Positions 1-7,410 of a stretch of 12,249 nucleotides of DNA are shown one piece after another. The notes under the pieces were generated by a model. That model did no database searches, was not told the DNA's origin, and saw only the letters and a program-made list of their open reading frames with translations. A program made the position numbers and the translations under genes. This DNA is from Asparagopsis taxiformis (taxonomy: Eukaryota; Rhodophyta; Florideophyceae; Bonnemaisoniales; Bonnemaisoniaceae), in NCBI GenBank assembly GCA_030407315.1, contig JALQPE010001304.1, positions 1 through 12,249 on the forward strand. The letters are read 5' to 3'. Positions within the stretch are counted from its first letter, which is position 1. Each line of letters begins with the position of its first letter.

Positions 1-1028
1 TCCTCGGGGCGAGACAGTTCCAAGAGCGCTTGCAGCATGTGTCCGCGAGCGACGTCGAGGGCGCGCCTGTCCGCTCGGCCTCAGGCACTTCGGCTCGGCC
101 GCCTGCATCCCGCGAACCTTGCCGCGCACGGTCGCCCGGTAGGCTGTGTAAAGAGGCAGCAAGCTGCGCCCTGTCGATCGCCAGACGCTTGAATGTAGGC
201 GAGAGCAAAGCGTGCGGCCGGCCTCAGGAAAACCGTGGGCCTTCATGTCCATCACCAAAAACGCGATGTCGGCGATCGGGTCTCCGAACCGGAACCGCTC
301 GTTGAACTCGATGCAGTCGACAACCGCGAGGTCGGCAGGCGACGTCTCTTCAGAAAGCACGTAGACGTGTTTCCAGCGGAGGTCGCCGTGGAACTCCCGG
401 GCCTTCGGAACGCGGCGCTCGATCAACCCACGACAGCGAGCCAACTCGGCCCGGGTGAGCGCCCTCGAGCCGGTCCAGGACTTCCGCGCTGACCACCGTG
501 CCGACAACGGACCGCAGCTGGTCGAAATTCTCGAGGCAGTTGCGCTCGACGACGTCGAATCCCAGCCATCTCCGTCGCTTGCCGTCCGCGCGGCGCGAGG
601 CGGTGAAACTCGGCCAGCCTGCGGGCCAGGTTCTCCAACATACGAGGTTCGACCTCGCCGCGGAGCAGTCGTTGTCCGAGCCGCGCGTCATCCGGGAGCC
701 GTTTCATCTGAACCGCGTACTCGATCGCAGGGCCCTCGGCCGCGACACGCACGCCATCACCCACCCCCACGATCGGAACCACGCCGAGGTAAAACATCCG
801 GAGCCAGACGTGCGTTGAGCTCGACCTCGAGGGCGCACATCCGTTTTGCCTCCTGGCGAGTGTCGAATAGTCGAGGAAGCCGAAGTTGACGGGCTTCTTG
901 ACCTTGTAGGGCGAACCCATCGACAGGAACACCACCGACGCGTGGGTATGAACCACCTCGACCGATCCCACCGGGTGCGGATAGGCCTCTGGCTGGCTGA
1001 GCGCATCGATGAGGGTCTCGAGTTCCAC
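1..1028 (-). CDS. COG2187-type aminoglycoside phosphotransferase-like (kinase-fold) protein, partial at the left edge, frameshifted
   Basis: The GTG at 1028-1026 opens a protein whose N-terminus (LIDALSQPEAYPHPVGSVEV, then YKVKKPVNFGFLDYSTLARR) matches the COG2187 family, often annotated as bifunctional aminoglycoside phosphotransferase/ATP-binding protein. Further along, in other frames, come YLGVVPIVGVGDGV (about 795-750), HGDLRWKHVYV (about 385-350) and VDCIEFNERFRFGDPIADIA (about 330-270). These correspond to the kinase-like catalytic loop and metal-binding region. LLPLYTAYRATVRGKVRGM near 160-105 closes the kinase-like part. In the catalytic loop a His stands where classical aminoglycoside kinases have Asn. 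Some family members continue into a P-loop AAA_33 domain, which would lie beyond the window. At least four frameshifts occur (near 850, 800, 620 and 430, more near 210). Its substrate is unknown and resistance activity should not be assumed. It is divergent from the gene starting at 1138. Confidence 0.8.
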
Positions 1029-1137
1029 GCCTGTATTGTTGAGTCGGCGCGTCTCCTCGCCGCAACCCGCCGATTTGGCGCCACGTCCACAATCCCCCGC
1101 AGTTTTTTTCCGGTGCCGGCGTGGCAGTAAACTCGCG

Positions 1138-1894
1138 GTGGTGCCCCGATGTCCACAGTCCCTCCCTGCGGCTGCGCTCGCGGCCTGCGTCGTGGCGTGC
1201 GGTCCTCCACCGCCCGAACAGCCGGTCGAGGACCCCCGAGCCGTAGCGGTCGCCGCCCTACAATCGGACCCTCAGCTGTGCCCCTTTGGCCGCAAAAGAG
1301 TACTGCCTGCAAGAGCTCGCCGGACCGCGACGATCGACAAGACACCTGGAGTCGGTCCGATTCAAGAAACTCAACGGCAAACTGCCGAGCACCGACCGGT
1401 CGCTGGAACGATTCGTGGACGCGGCCAAGTCCCGTTACAAGCAGTGCATACCGACGAGGAAGCGCAGCGTGAAGCCGTCGCGAAGAAGATGAAGGCAACT
1501 ACGAATCGCCCCCAATCATCCTCCGCAAGCCGACCAGGTCTATGTTGATCTCGGTGTGCTTCCGACGGGGTTTCAGCCGGGACTGCGAGGAGGCTGGGTT
1601 TTGGGCACGAGCGAGTCGCCGCTGCTCGATGGCTTTGACTGGAAGTCGCAAGAGGTCCGCCGCCAAGTTCCGGCAGGCACGTACAGCTGAGCCGATGCGG
1701 CTCGGTACACCCTCAAGATCGTCGTACCCCGCGGGACCAGCACGCACAAACTGGTGGTGACATGGGATCCCGCGCAAGAATCAGGTTGGCACACCGACTT
1801 CATGTCTCAGTGGGCCACCACCAAGCCGCTGGGCGACAACCTTGAGGCGCTCGCCGATGGTCGCGTCAACATGTTCAAGTCACTGCTGAGCTGA
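1138..1894 (+). CDS. Unrecognised lipoprotein of about 250 residues, frameshifted and with one in-frame stop
   Basis: From the GTG at 1138 the protein begins VVPRCPQSLPAAALAACVVA and reaches a lipobox Cys (VVAC, Cys21). A Pro-rich linker PPPPEQPVED follows, so this is a probable lipoprotein. The body must be read across frames: AAKEYCLQELAG (about 1289), FKKLNGKLPSTDRSLERFVD (about 1365), TDEEAQREAVAKK, NYESPPIILRKP (about 1497), DQVYVDLGVLPTGFQPGLRG (1532 on) and ADAARYTLKIVVPRGTSTHK to the TGA at 1892-1894. The first changes fit single-base losses. A TGA at 1688-1690 differs because both sides are in the same frame; it may be a substitution (for example from CGA) or a real truncation. I do not recognise a family. 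It is first of three consecutive small lipoprotein genes, with 103 bases to the next. GTG is chosen because it gives the shortest complete signal peptide. I see no clear ribosome binding site. Confidence 0.6.
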
Positions 1895-1997
1895 CCCCCG
1901 CGACGGTGGAGCGGTGCAGCAAGGGTGTCGCGTCGCGGCGAGCTGGCCCAAGGTCTGTGAGCCGTCGCGCGCCGGGCCGTGCTACCGTGATCGACGA

Positions 1998-2213
1998 ATG
2001 AAGCGCATGCTCCTCGTCCTGTGCGGCCTCGTCGCCACCGGTTGCCCGCCGCCGGCGAAGGAGAAACCAGGTACGCCTTCCAATCCGGTCGAGACGTGCA
2101 CCGAAGCCGGCCAAGTGTGCAAAACCGGCGACTCACCCCTGGGGGTGTGCACGACCTCGAAAGCCGCATGCACCGAACCCAGCGGCTGCTTTGTCTGCGC
2201 ACCGCAGCACTGA
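1998..2213 (+). CDS. Small Cys-rich lipoprotein (71 residues)
   Basis: The protein is intact in one frame from ATG 1998 to the stop at 2211-2213, one of the few genes here without a break. It starts MKRMLLVLCGLVATGC, a compact lipoprotein signal with Cys16 as the lipidated residue, followed by a PPPAKEKPGTPSNP linker. The remaining 40 residues hold six cysteines in the pattern C-x6-C-x9-C-x6-C-x5-C-x2-C, with LGVC in the middle and CFVCAPQH at the C-terminus. Six cysteines in so short a domain suggest a disulfide-stabilised mini-domain, or a metal site at the closing CxxC. Small exported proteins of this general look occur widely in myxobacterial genomes, but I cannot name a family. It lies between two other lipoprotein genes on the same strand. 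The start is fixed by the signal peptide; no good ribosome binding site precedes it. Confidence 0.75.
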   Translation: MKRMLLVLCGLVATGCPPPAKEKPGTPSNPVETCTEAGQVCKTGDSPLGVCTTSKAACTEPSGCFVCAPQH

Positions 2214-2297
2214 CACTCAAACACGGCGTCGCGCCCACCCCCGACGGGCAACTCGGGCGTTTGAAACGCTCGGCGCTCACACGACGACAGCGGCTCG

Positions 2298-2869
2298 ATG
2301 GTCTCGTTCGTTCACCGCATCGTCGTTGCGCTGGCTCCGATGGGAGGCGTGGTCTCCGCAGTCGGCCTCGCGTCCGCCGGATGCGGCGCTCCGCCGCCGC
2401 AGCCCGACGCGCGTCCCACAGTCGCTTCCGTCGCCTCCGTCGCCGCTGCCTCAACGGCGGAGCACAGGACAGACGAGCCCGAACCGCAGCCGCAGCCGAC
2501 CAGCACAAACGCAGTTACAGCGCAGATTCACGGCCTTCGCAGCTCCGACGGATCGGTCTTGGTCTACCTTTACGACAACGAGTCAGCGTTCCCCATCGAG
2601 TTCGCCAAGGCCGCAAGAAGAGCCGCTCCTCGTCCCTTTCGGACGGCAAGGCCCGCGTGACCTTCTCGAACCTGCCGTCCGGCACTTACGCCGTGGTGGT
2701 CGTGCACGACGAGAACGACAACGGCAAGCTCGACAAGAACATCGTTGGCATGCCCAAAGAGGGTGTCGGCGCATCCAACCACACCAAGCGCGGTCGTCCC
2801 AAGTGGGACACGTGCAAGTTGGAGGTCGACGGCTCGACGACCACCAAAGTCGTCGTGAACTACATGTGA
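2298..2869 (+). CDS. DUF2141 domain lipoprotein, one frameshift
   Basis: ATG 2298 gives a signal sequence ending in the lipobox SAGC (Cys29), then a Pro/Ala/Thr/Glu linker (about residues 30-72). The domain begins VTAQIHGLRSSDGSVLVYLY and, after a single frame change near 2605-2616, continues FSNLPSGTYAVVVVHDENDN GKLDKN, then GMPKEGVGASN, and closes with a beta strand KVVVNYM at the stop 2867-2869. The G-x-YAV-x-x-HDEN-x-NGKLD core and the GMPKEG-x-G-x-SN segment are the hallmark of DUF2141 (PF09912), a family of secreted proteins of about 140 residues whose function is unknown. The extra length here is the signal and linker. An internal ATG at 2340 is an alternative start but leaves a poorer charged N-region. 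Third lipoprotein gene of the series 1138-2869. Domain call is firm; its role is not known. Confidence 0.85.
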
Positions 2870-2980
2870 CACGGCGGCGCGACTGGTCGTTGACGGCCAC
2901 CGTGATGGCGTCGACCTGCCGGTGGGCCGGTCGGATCCAGACGTATCATGCGCGGCGATCGGCAACACAATCCGATCACC

Positions 2981-2986
2981 GGAGGA
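2981..2986 (+). promoter_or_regulatory. Strong Shine-Dalgarno for the 2993 gene
   Basis: GGAGGA sits 6 bases before the ATG at 2993 (spacer ATAGGC). It is one of the clearest ribosome binding sites in the window and decides the start of the lysine-tailed protein. Confidence 0.75.
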
Positions 2987-2992
2987 ATAGGC

Positions 2993-3507
2993 ATGCCATT
3001 CGATTCGATCAGCAGCGCAACGGGCCTTTGCTGGCCCAAGACCAACAACAAGACCTACTTCACTACGATCACTCGCACCGCGCCGACGCTACCGGCGGCG
3101 GTCGCCATCGTGGAGGCCGAGTACTCGGTGTTTCTGCGAGACGCCTTCGCCGATGCCGAGCAGTACATGCAACTCGACTGTCCGGCCAGTTGCCGGCACA
3201 AGAAGCTCGTGTGGTTCAGTGACATCACATCGGACACGAAGTTCTTGATGGGAGCGGAGGGAATCCCCGCCGTCGTCACTCGCCGTGCTCAGCTCACGGT
3301 CTTCGTCATGTGCGCGCGAACCGACATCGAGGTGAACCTCACCCGCAAAATGTACGGACTGCCCGAAACGGCCGTCGTGAGCGCAAAACAAAGCGCGGCA
3401 CAACGGGCAAGACCAAGGAAGCCGCCCCGAAGAAAAAGGTCGCCGAGAAAAAGGCCACCAAGAAAAAGGCCACCAAGAAAAAGGCCACCAAGAAAAAGGC
3501 GACCTAA
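2993..3507 (+). CDS. Unrecognised protein with a C-terminal (KKKAT)n lysine-rich tail, one frameshift
   Basis: Starts MPFDSISSATGLCWPKTNNK after a strong ribosome binding site. The globular part (about residues 1-135) includes AVAIVEAEYSVFLRDAFADA, QLDCPASCRHKKLVWFSDIT and LTVFVMCARTDIEVNLTRKM YGLPE. No signal peptide or membrane segment is visible, so a cytoplasmic protein is likely. After a frame change between about 3380 and 3410 the protein enters KTKEAAPKKKVAEKK and then repeats KKKAT to the TAA at 3505-3507. Such tails are known from histone-H1-like and other nucleic-acid- or polyanion-binding bacterial proteins; that is an analogy, not an identification. I recognise no family for the N-terminal part. 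Its stop overlaps the stop of the opposite-strand gene 3504-4553, which also carries a lysine-rich tail. Total about 171 residues. Confidence 0.7.
3445..3504 (+). repeat. Four tandem 15-base units encoding (K/E)KKAT
   Basis: Units at 3445-3459, 3460-3474, 3475-3489 and 3490-3504. The consensus is AAGAAAAAGGCCACC. The first copy starts GAG instead of AAG, and the last has GCG instead of GCC. The repeat is in frame and forms the lysine-rich end of the protein. Near-identity at DNA level suggests recent slippage expansion. The complementary strand would read as a Leu/Phe/Gly repeat but is not a gene. Confidence 0.9.
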
Positions 3508-4553
3508 GACCCCTGGTCGCAGGGTTTGTCGATGCGCACAGGTTGGGCCGTGATCTTCGGCCGGTCGGCGAACTTCGCCCGAAAGACCGGGGTCGCCCCG
3601 ATGAAGAACACCTCGATCTTCGCCTCGAACTTCCAGGTCACCGAAGCCACGACGGCGTTGACCCAAGGGCACCCAGCGCCTGCCGGGCCGCGGCGCTCTC
3701 TTGACGACAGGGGCTTTGGGCCGAGCACAGCACGTCGGTCTTCATCTCCGCGCTGAGTGTCACCGGGAAGTCGTTGCGTACGATGGCGCCTTTGTTGAAC
3801 AGCCGCCTCATTCGCACCACGTCGAGCCCGGATCGTCGAACCAGGATACGGTCCGGGCGTTGGCGTTTCGGCGCAGTCCGTACGGTCTCGGCGTCCCGGG
3901 TTGTTGCCCCCGTTGTTGCCCGCCACCTCCGGCCAGCACCGGATGTCCTCGACTGATCAACCCGGTAGCCGTCGTTGCCCTGTTGCCAGGTCCACGGCGG
4001 TTCGATGGCCCAAAGTTGGGGTTGCACAGCCCGGCCATTGTGCTGCAACGAAACGTTCTTGAGGTATTGGATCACGTTGATCTTCGGGACATCGACGGCT
4101 TGCCCCACCGTCACCACGAATTTCATTCGAATCTGCCCGACGTATACGTCGGCACGTTGTTGAGCATAGCTCGGGCACCGAGCTCTTGGGGTGTCGGGAC
4201 GAACGTCTCGATACAGCACTCGGGCGGCGGCGCGCGACGCTTGTAGGACACCGGCTCGGACGGACGCTTTCCTCCCCGGGAAACGCGTCCTCTTGGTAGC
4301 CGATGAGGACATCGTTGTAGGTGGCCGTCGACAGCGGGGAGATTTGTAGGTCGACGAAGGGCAGCTCATCGGCCCTTGCGCCCTTGCCGTCTTTCTTTTT
4401 TGCTGCCTTCGCGCTCGGACGCTTCTTCGTCGATGACTTGCCGGGCGAGCCTTTCTTGGGCGGTGTTTTCTTGCCCTTGCCCTTCTCCTTGTCCTTCTTG
4501 CTGGCCGGCTTTTTCGCCTTCGCCTTCGCCTTTTGCTTCGAACCGGATCCCAT
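3504..4553 (-). CDS. Unrecognised protein with an N-terminal lysine-rich tail, multiply frameshifted
   Basis: ATG at 4553-4551 begins MGSGSKQKAKAKAKKPASKK, and the first about 60 residues are mostly Lys, Ala, Gly, Ser and Pro (4541-4375). Then follows ELPFVDLQISPLSTATYNDV LIGYQEDAFPGEE. Later segments in other frames are RPSEPVSYKRRAPPPECCIE TFVPTPQELGARAMLNNVPT (about 4262-4150), KFVVTVGQAVDVPKINVIQY LKNVSLQHNGRAVQPQLWAI (about 4120-4000), EDIRCWPEVAGNNGGNNPG (about 3950-3895), MRRLFNKGAIVRNDFPVTLS AEMKTDVLC (about 3810-3725) and WVNAVVASVTWKFEAKIEVF to a stop at 3504-3506. About 350 residues, with no signal peptide. No family recognised. At least four frame changes, near 4270, 4150, 3950 and 3690. 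A TTG at 4562 is possible, but AGGG 9 bases upstream favours the ATG. It is convergent with, and overlaps by 4 bases, the other lysine-tailed gene. Confidence 0.65.
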
Positions 4554-4655
4554 CGCCAGCAACCCTAGTCCATCTCTTCGCGCCCACCTACCCCGCCAAC
4601 GAGCAGAGTGGTGGGGCGAGTGCGATCGTTGTTCAGCCGCTGCGAGAGCGGAGTT

Positions 4656-5978
4656 TCAACCTTCGGGCGGGGCTCCGCCGGCGGTCTGCAGCGCGAAGCC
4701 GGTCATGTCGCTGTAGGTATACGCGCCGACGAGGCCCGAGTAGGTCTGCACATCGCCGTTGGTGGGATCGGCCCGGTAGGCGTTGGACGTTGAGAAGCCC
4801 ACGCCCCAGACGTAGCCGTGAAAGTCGACGCTGACGCCGTGCACGTACTCTGGCAGCTGGACCTGCTGAGCGACTTGCAGGGTTTCGATGTCGTACCCCA
4901 GCAGCAGCCCCGTTGGGCTGCTGTGCCAGATGAGCGAGTCTCCGTCGGTCATGCAGCCACCGATGCCGCTGCCGCCCGCCGAGTCCCACGTCTCGGTGTC
5001 GAGGTTGAACCGCGACACGCCGCCTCCGCCGCAGACCCACGGCCGCCCCTGAGGGCCAACCGTAATCCCGTAGCCGCCGGCCGCCGGCAAGCCCCATGTC
5101 TGCACCACGAACGTCTCCCGGTCGACGCGAACGAGACTGTTCGCTCCGATATCAAGTCCCCAGAAGTTGCCGTCGGCGTCGGCGGCTCCGCCGTACATGA
5201 ACGGCTCGCCGCCGGGCATGACCGTCTCCTGGTCGATCGCGCCCGTTTCTCCGTCGAGCAGCAGCACCCGGCCGTCACAAACCGTCCAAGCTTGGCGTCG
5301 ACGTAACCGCAAGCGGTCTCACTCCACTGTCCGCGCGTCCACGCCACGGGGCGGTTCGAACTGCAGTTCAGCTCGGTGTACCAAGCGAGGCACTCATCGT
5401 CGCCCCACCCCAGCACGTCCTGCGCACCGCTCGAAGTCTGAACGCCGGGCTGGCCGTTGGTGTCCGGCACTGTTGTGCATTCGCCAGAACTTCGCCACGC
5501 CTCCGTTGCGGTTGGCCACCGCGACATCACCGTTGAGATTGACCGACGTGCGAGACGGGTCGCCGCCCGACGGACGAGCTTGGTAGCGCCCTTCTTCGAC
5601 CAGAGTCTGTGTCGCGATTTTTGAGATCGTGCCCTCGGCCGTGTTGGCGATCCAGATATACGAGAGCTCCAGCTCACCGGGGCCGCCCCCTCCGCCTTCG
5701 CCACTGCAGCCACCACCGGGCAAACCGTCGGTGTCGCCGTCGCCGACGTCGAACCGGGGACCGTCGTCGCCCCCAGCGCCCGAACCAGGGGAGCTGTCGG
5801 ATCCTTCCGAGCCTTGGCCGTCGGTCTCGGCCCCCGAATCGGAGGAGCCGCCTCCGGCCGTAATCCCACCGCCCGCCGTTGTCTGGGACGTCCTGCCGTC
5901 CGAGCCACCGCAGCCGGCAACCGCAACGGCGGCGATCGACACCAAAACACGAAGCGCCGTCCGCTCCACCCCGCGCAT
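4656..5978 (-). CDS. Vgb-like beta-propeller lipoprotein, copy 1, frameshifted
   Basis: ATG 5978-5976 (GGTGGA nearby upstream) starts MRGVERTALRVLVSIAAVAV and ends in lipobox AGC (Cys23). About 60 residues of Gly/Ser/Asp-rich linker follow. The propeller starts LSYIWIANTAEGTISKIATQ TLVEEGRYQARP, then PSRTSVNLNGDVAVANRNGG VAKFW. After a frame change near 5485 it continues DDECLAWYTELNCSSNRPVA W, and after another near 5285 (a TTT run read as TT) WTVCDGRVLLLDGETGAIDQ. Blade motifs GNFWGLDIGANSLVRVDRET, GYGITVGPQGRPWVCGGGGV SRFNLDTETW, LIWHSS and GYVWGVGFSTSNAYRADP run to YTYSDMTGF and the stop at 4656-4658. The W-x-A/G-N-x-(G)-TIS-x-I repeats are those of the virginiamycin B lyase/SMP-30-like propeller family. 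Lyase activity is not implied; a surface binding or scaffold role is an inference. About 440 residues. A paralogue lies at 10663-12000. Confidence 0.82.
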
Positions 5979-6083
5979 CAGTCCACCACATCCAACGTGC
6001 AGCGTAGGATCCGAGACCACCTTCGCCCATCCCTGCGATCGACCGTTTCGAGGCCGGCGCCTACTTCGATCGCAGTAGCGAGC

Positions 6084-7131
6084 CTACTGGCGGCAGGTCT
6101 TGTCTTTGGGCGGGCAGGCGTATCGCACGTGGATGTGGTCGTAGTGGTTGGGCACGTGCTGCACGAGCGAGCCCTTCGACCACTTGCCACGCGGGTACTG
6201 GAAGATCTTTTTCAGGGTCGAAGTCGGCGTGCCGGTCTTTTTGGCGTACTCGTACAGCATCTTTTGGACGCGGTAGTCGAGGAACACTTTGTCGGGCCGC
6301 CCTTGTTCTTGGACGCCCGGTACAACGCCTTGACGAGGGCCCACGTCGCACCCCGATGGAGTTTTCCATCGCCGGCGTTGACGAACTCTTTGGGGTACCC
6401 CGTCGGCGCCCGCTCGAAATATAGGCCAAGGTCGATGTCGAGACCCGACTGATGGGAGCGATGCCCCGAGATACGACCACCATCCGCGTCCGACAGATCG
6501 CCGATGGCAAGCCTGTGCACTTCGGATACTTGCGGCGCACTTCGAGCACCGCAGCCCGCGTGTAGTCCACAGCATGCTGTGCGCCATAGGTTCGAGCCAG
6601 GCGGCGTCGATAGTACGCGCGGTCGCGAGGAAGCTGCGCGCCATTGACGAGCTTGCCGCGATCCGGACGACCCACGGCCTGGCCCGTGGACAACGCGGAT
6701 CGGGGAAGTGGCGGGACCGGGCAGCTTCAGCTTCTGTCCGACTCGGATGACATCGCTGCGCAGTCCGTTGGCGTGCTGGATCTGCCCCCACCGGTCGTCT
6801 TCGTCCGCGCTGCGATCTTGGTCAGCGTATCGCCAGGCTGAACCTCGTAGACCGCCGGCGATTTTGTCTTGGCCGCTTTGGGCTGACCTCGGCACCCCTC
6901 GACTCGTAGCTTGGTGCCGATTTGCAGCGCCCCGTCGAGCTCGTTGTGTTCTCGCAGGTGTTCGACCGAACAGCCGTGGCGTTGGGCCAGGCCCCAAAGG
7001 GTGTCGCCGGCCTTGACCACGTACGGCCGACTGGCGCGGGCTTTGTTGGCGGCGCGGGCCGGAGTTGGCACCAGCAGCAAAGCGACCGCCGTGGCGGCAA
7101 CGACCTGCAGCGCTTGATGCAGCTTCGACAT
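6084..7131 (-). CDS. Secreted LysM-LysM-MepA-type penicillin-insensitive murein endopeptidase, frameshifted
   Basis: ATG 7131-7129 (AGG five bases before) starts MSKLHQALQVVAATAVALLL VPTPARA, a Sec signal likely cut after ARA. LysM 1 is PYVVKAGDTLWGLAQRHGCS to LQIGTKLRVEG (about residues 36-79). LysM 2 is VYEVQPGDTLTKIAARTKTT, continuing after a frame change near 6795 as GQIQHANGLRSDVIRVGQKL KLPG. The catalytic part follows: GQAVGRPDRGKLVNGAQLP, YTRAAVLEVRRKYPK, LAIGDLSDADGG, GHRSHQSGLDIDLGLYF, VFLDYRVQKMLYEYAKKTG, and NHYDHIHVRYACPP before the stop at 6084-6086. The SHQSGLDID and DHIHVR motifs carry the zinc ligands of the MepA family (PF03411, LAS metallopeptidases), which cleave D-Ala-meso-DAP cross-links in peptidoglycan. 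LysM domains would hold the enzyme on the wall. About 348 residues. Frame changes near 6795, 6700, 6520 and 6310. Confidence 0.88.
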
Positions 7132-7410
7132 TCAGACCTGAGTGTTCGAATGCGCTGATGCGCACGCAAATTTTTCGGCGCGAGCGTCCGCTGCGCGAAC
7201 CAATACGGCCGATTTGGCCACCTTTGAGCAGTCCGCCAACGGCCGCGCCGCGCTCGCAGGCTGTTGCCACGCGACAACTGGGATCCGTCCACGAACCACG
7301 TGACTGCGCGAGATGGGCGTCGCGCCTTGTCGACCGGGCAACTTGCCCAGGTAGGGCCCTGTAGTTGCGAGCGCTTCAACGCGGTGTCTTGCTGAGGTGG
7401 GGAGGGAGTC
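7132..7410. other. Divergent intergenic region between the murein endopeptidase and the LDLa lipoprotein genes
   Basis: I see no supportable gene in these 279 bases; the open frames crossing it have no start context or protein-like composition. It should hold both divergent promoters. The only AT-rich patch is ACGCAAATTTTTCGG (7164-7178), near the endopeptidase start, but no clear -35/-10 pair could be assigned by eye. Confidence 0.5.
7399..7407 (+). promoter_or_regulatory. Shine-Dalgarno for the LDLa lipoprotein
   Basis: The purine tract GGGGAGGGA lies just upstream of ATG 7411, with the GGAGG core about 5 bases from the start codon. It supports this start over others in the frame. Confidence 0.65.

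Noticed and set aside
1..1028. Aminoglycoside resistance gene
   Set aside because: The sequence fits the COG2187 kinase-like family of unknown substrate, not a dedicated resistance enzyme, and there is no mobile context.
3400..3510. Minus-strand Leu/Phe/Gly repeat (LFLGG units) resembling a membrane segment
   Set aside because: It is the complement of the in-frame KKKAT coding repeat of a gene with a strong ribosome binding site. No independent start or continuation supports it.
4376..4560. Plus-strand Phe/Ala/Leu-rich frames resembling a membrane protein
   Set aside because: Complement of the lysine-rich N-terminus of the minus-strand gene. The lysine-rich frame continues into protein-like sequence and the plus frames do not.
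4637..4651. Hairpin CCGCT/AGCGG just past the stop of propeller copy 1 as a terminator
   Set aside because: The stem is only 5 base pairs and no T-run follows on the transcribed strand.
4656..5978. Virginiamycin B lyase (antibiotic resistance)
   Set aside because: Only the propeller fold is shared. The protein has a lipoprotein anchor and linker, two copies are present, and I could not assign lyase catalytic residues.
6644..7364. Plus-strand open frames opposite the murein endopeptidase and its upstream region
   Set aside because: Arg/Pro/Ala-rich shadow composition and no start context, while the other strand carries clear LysM and MepA motifs.
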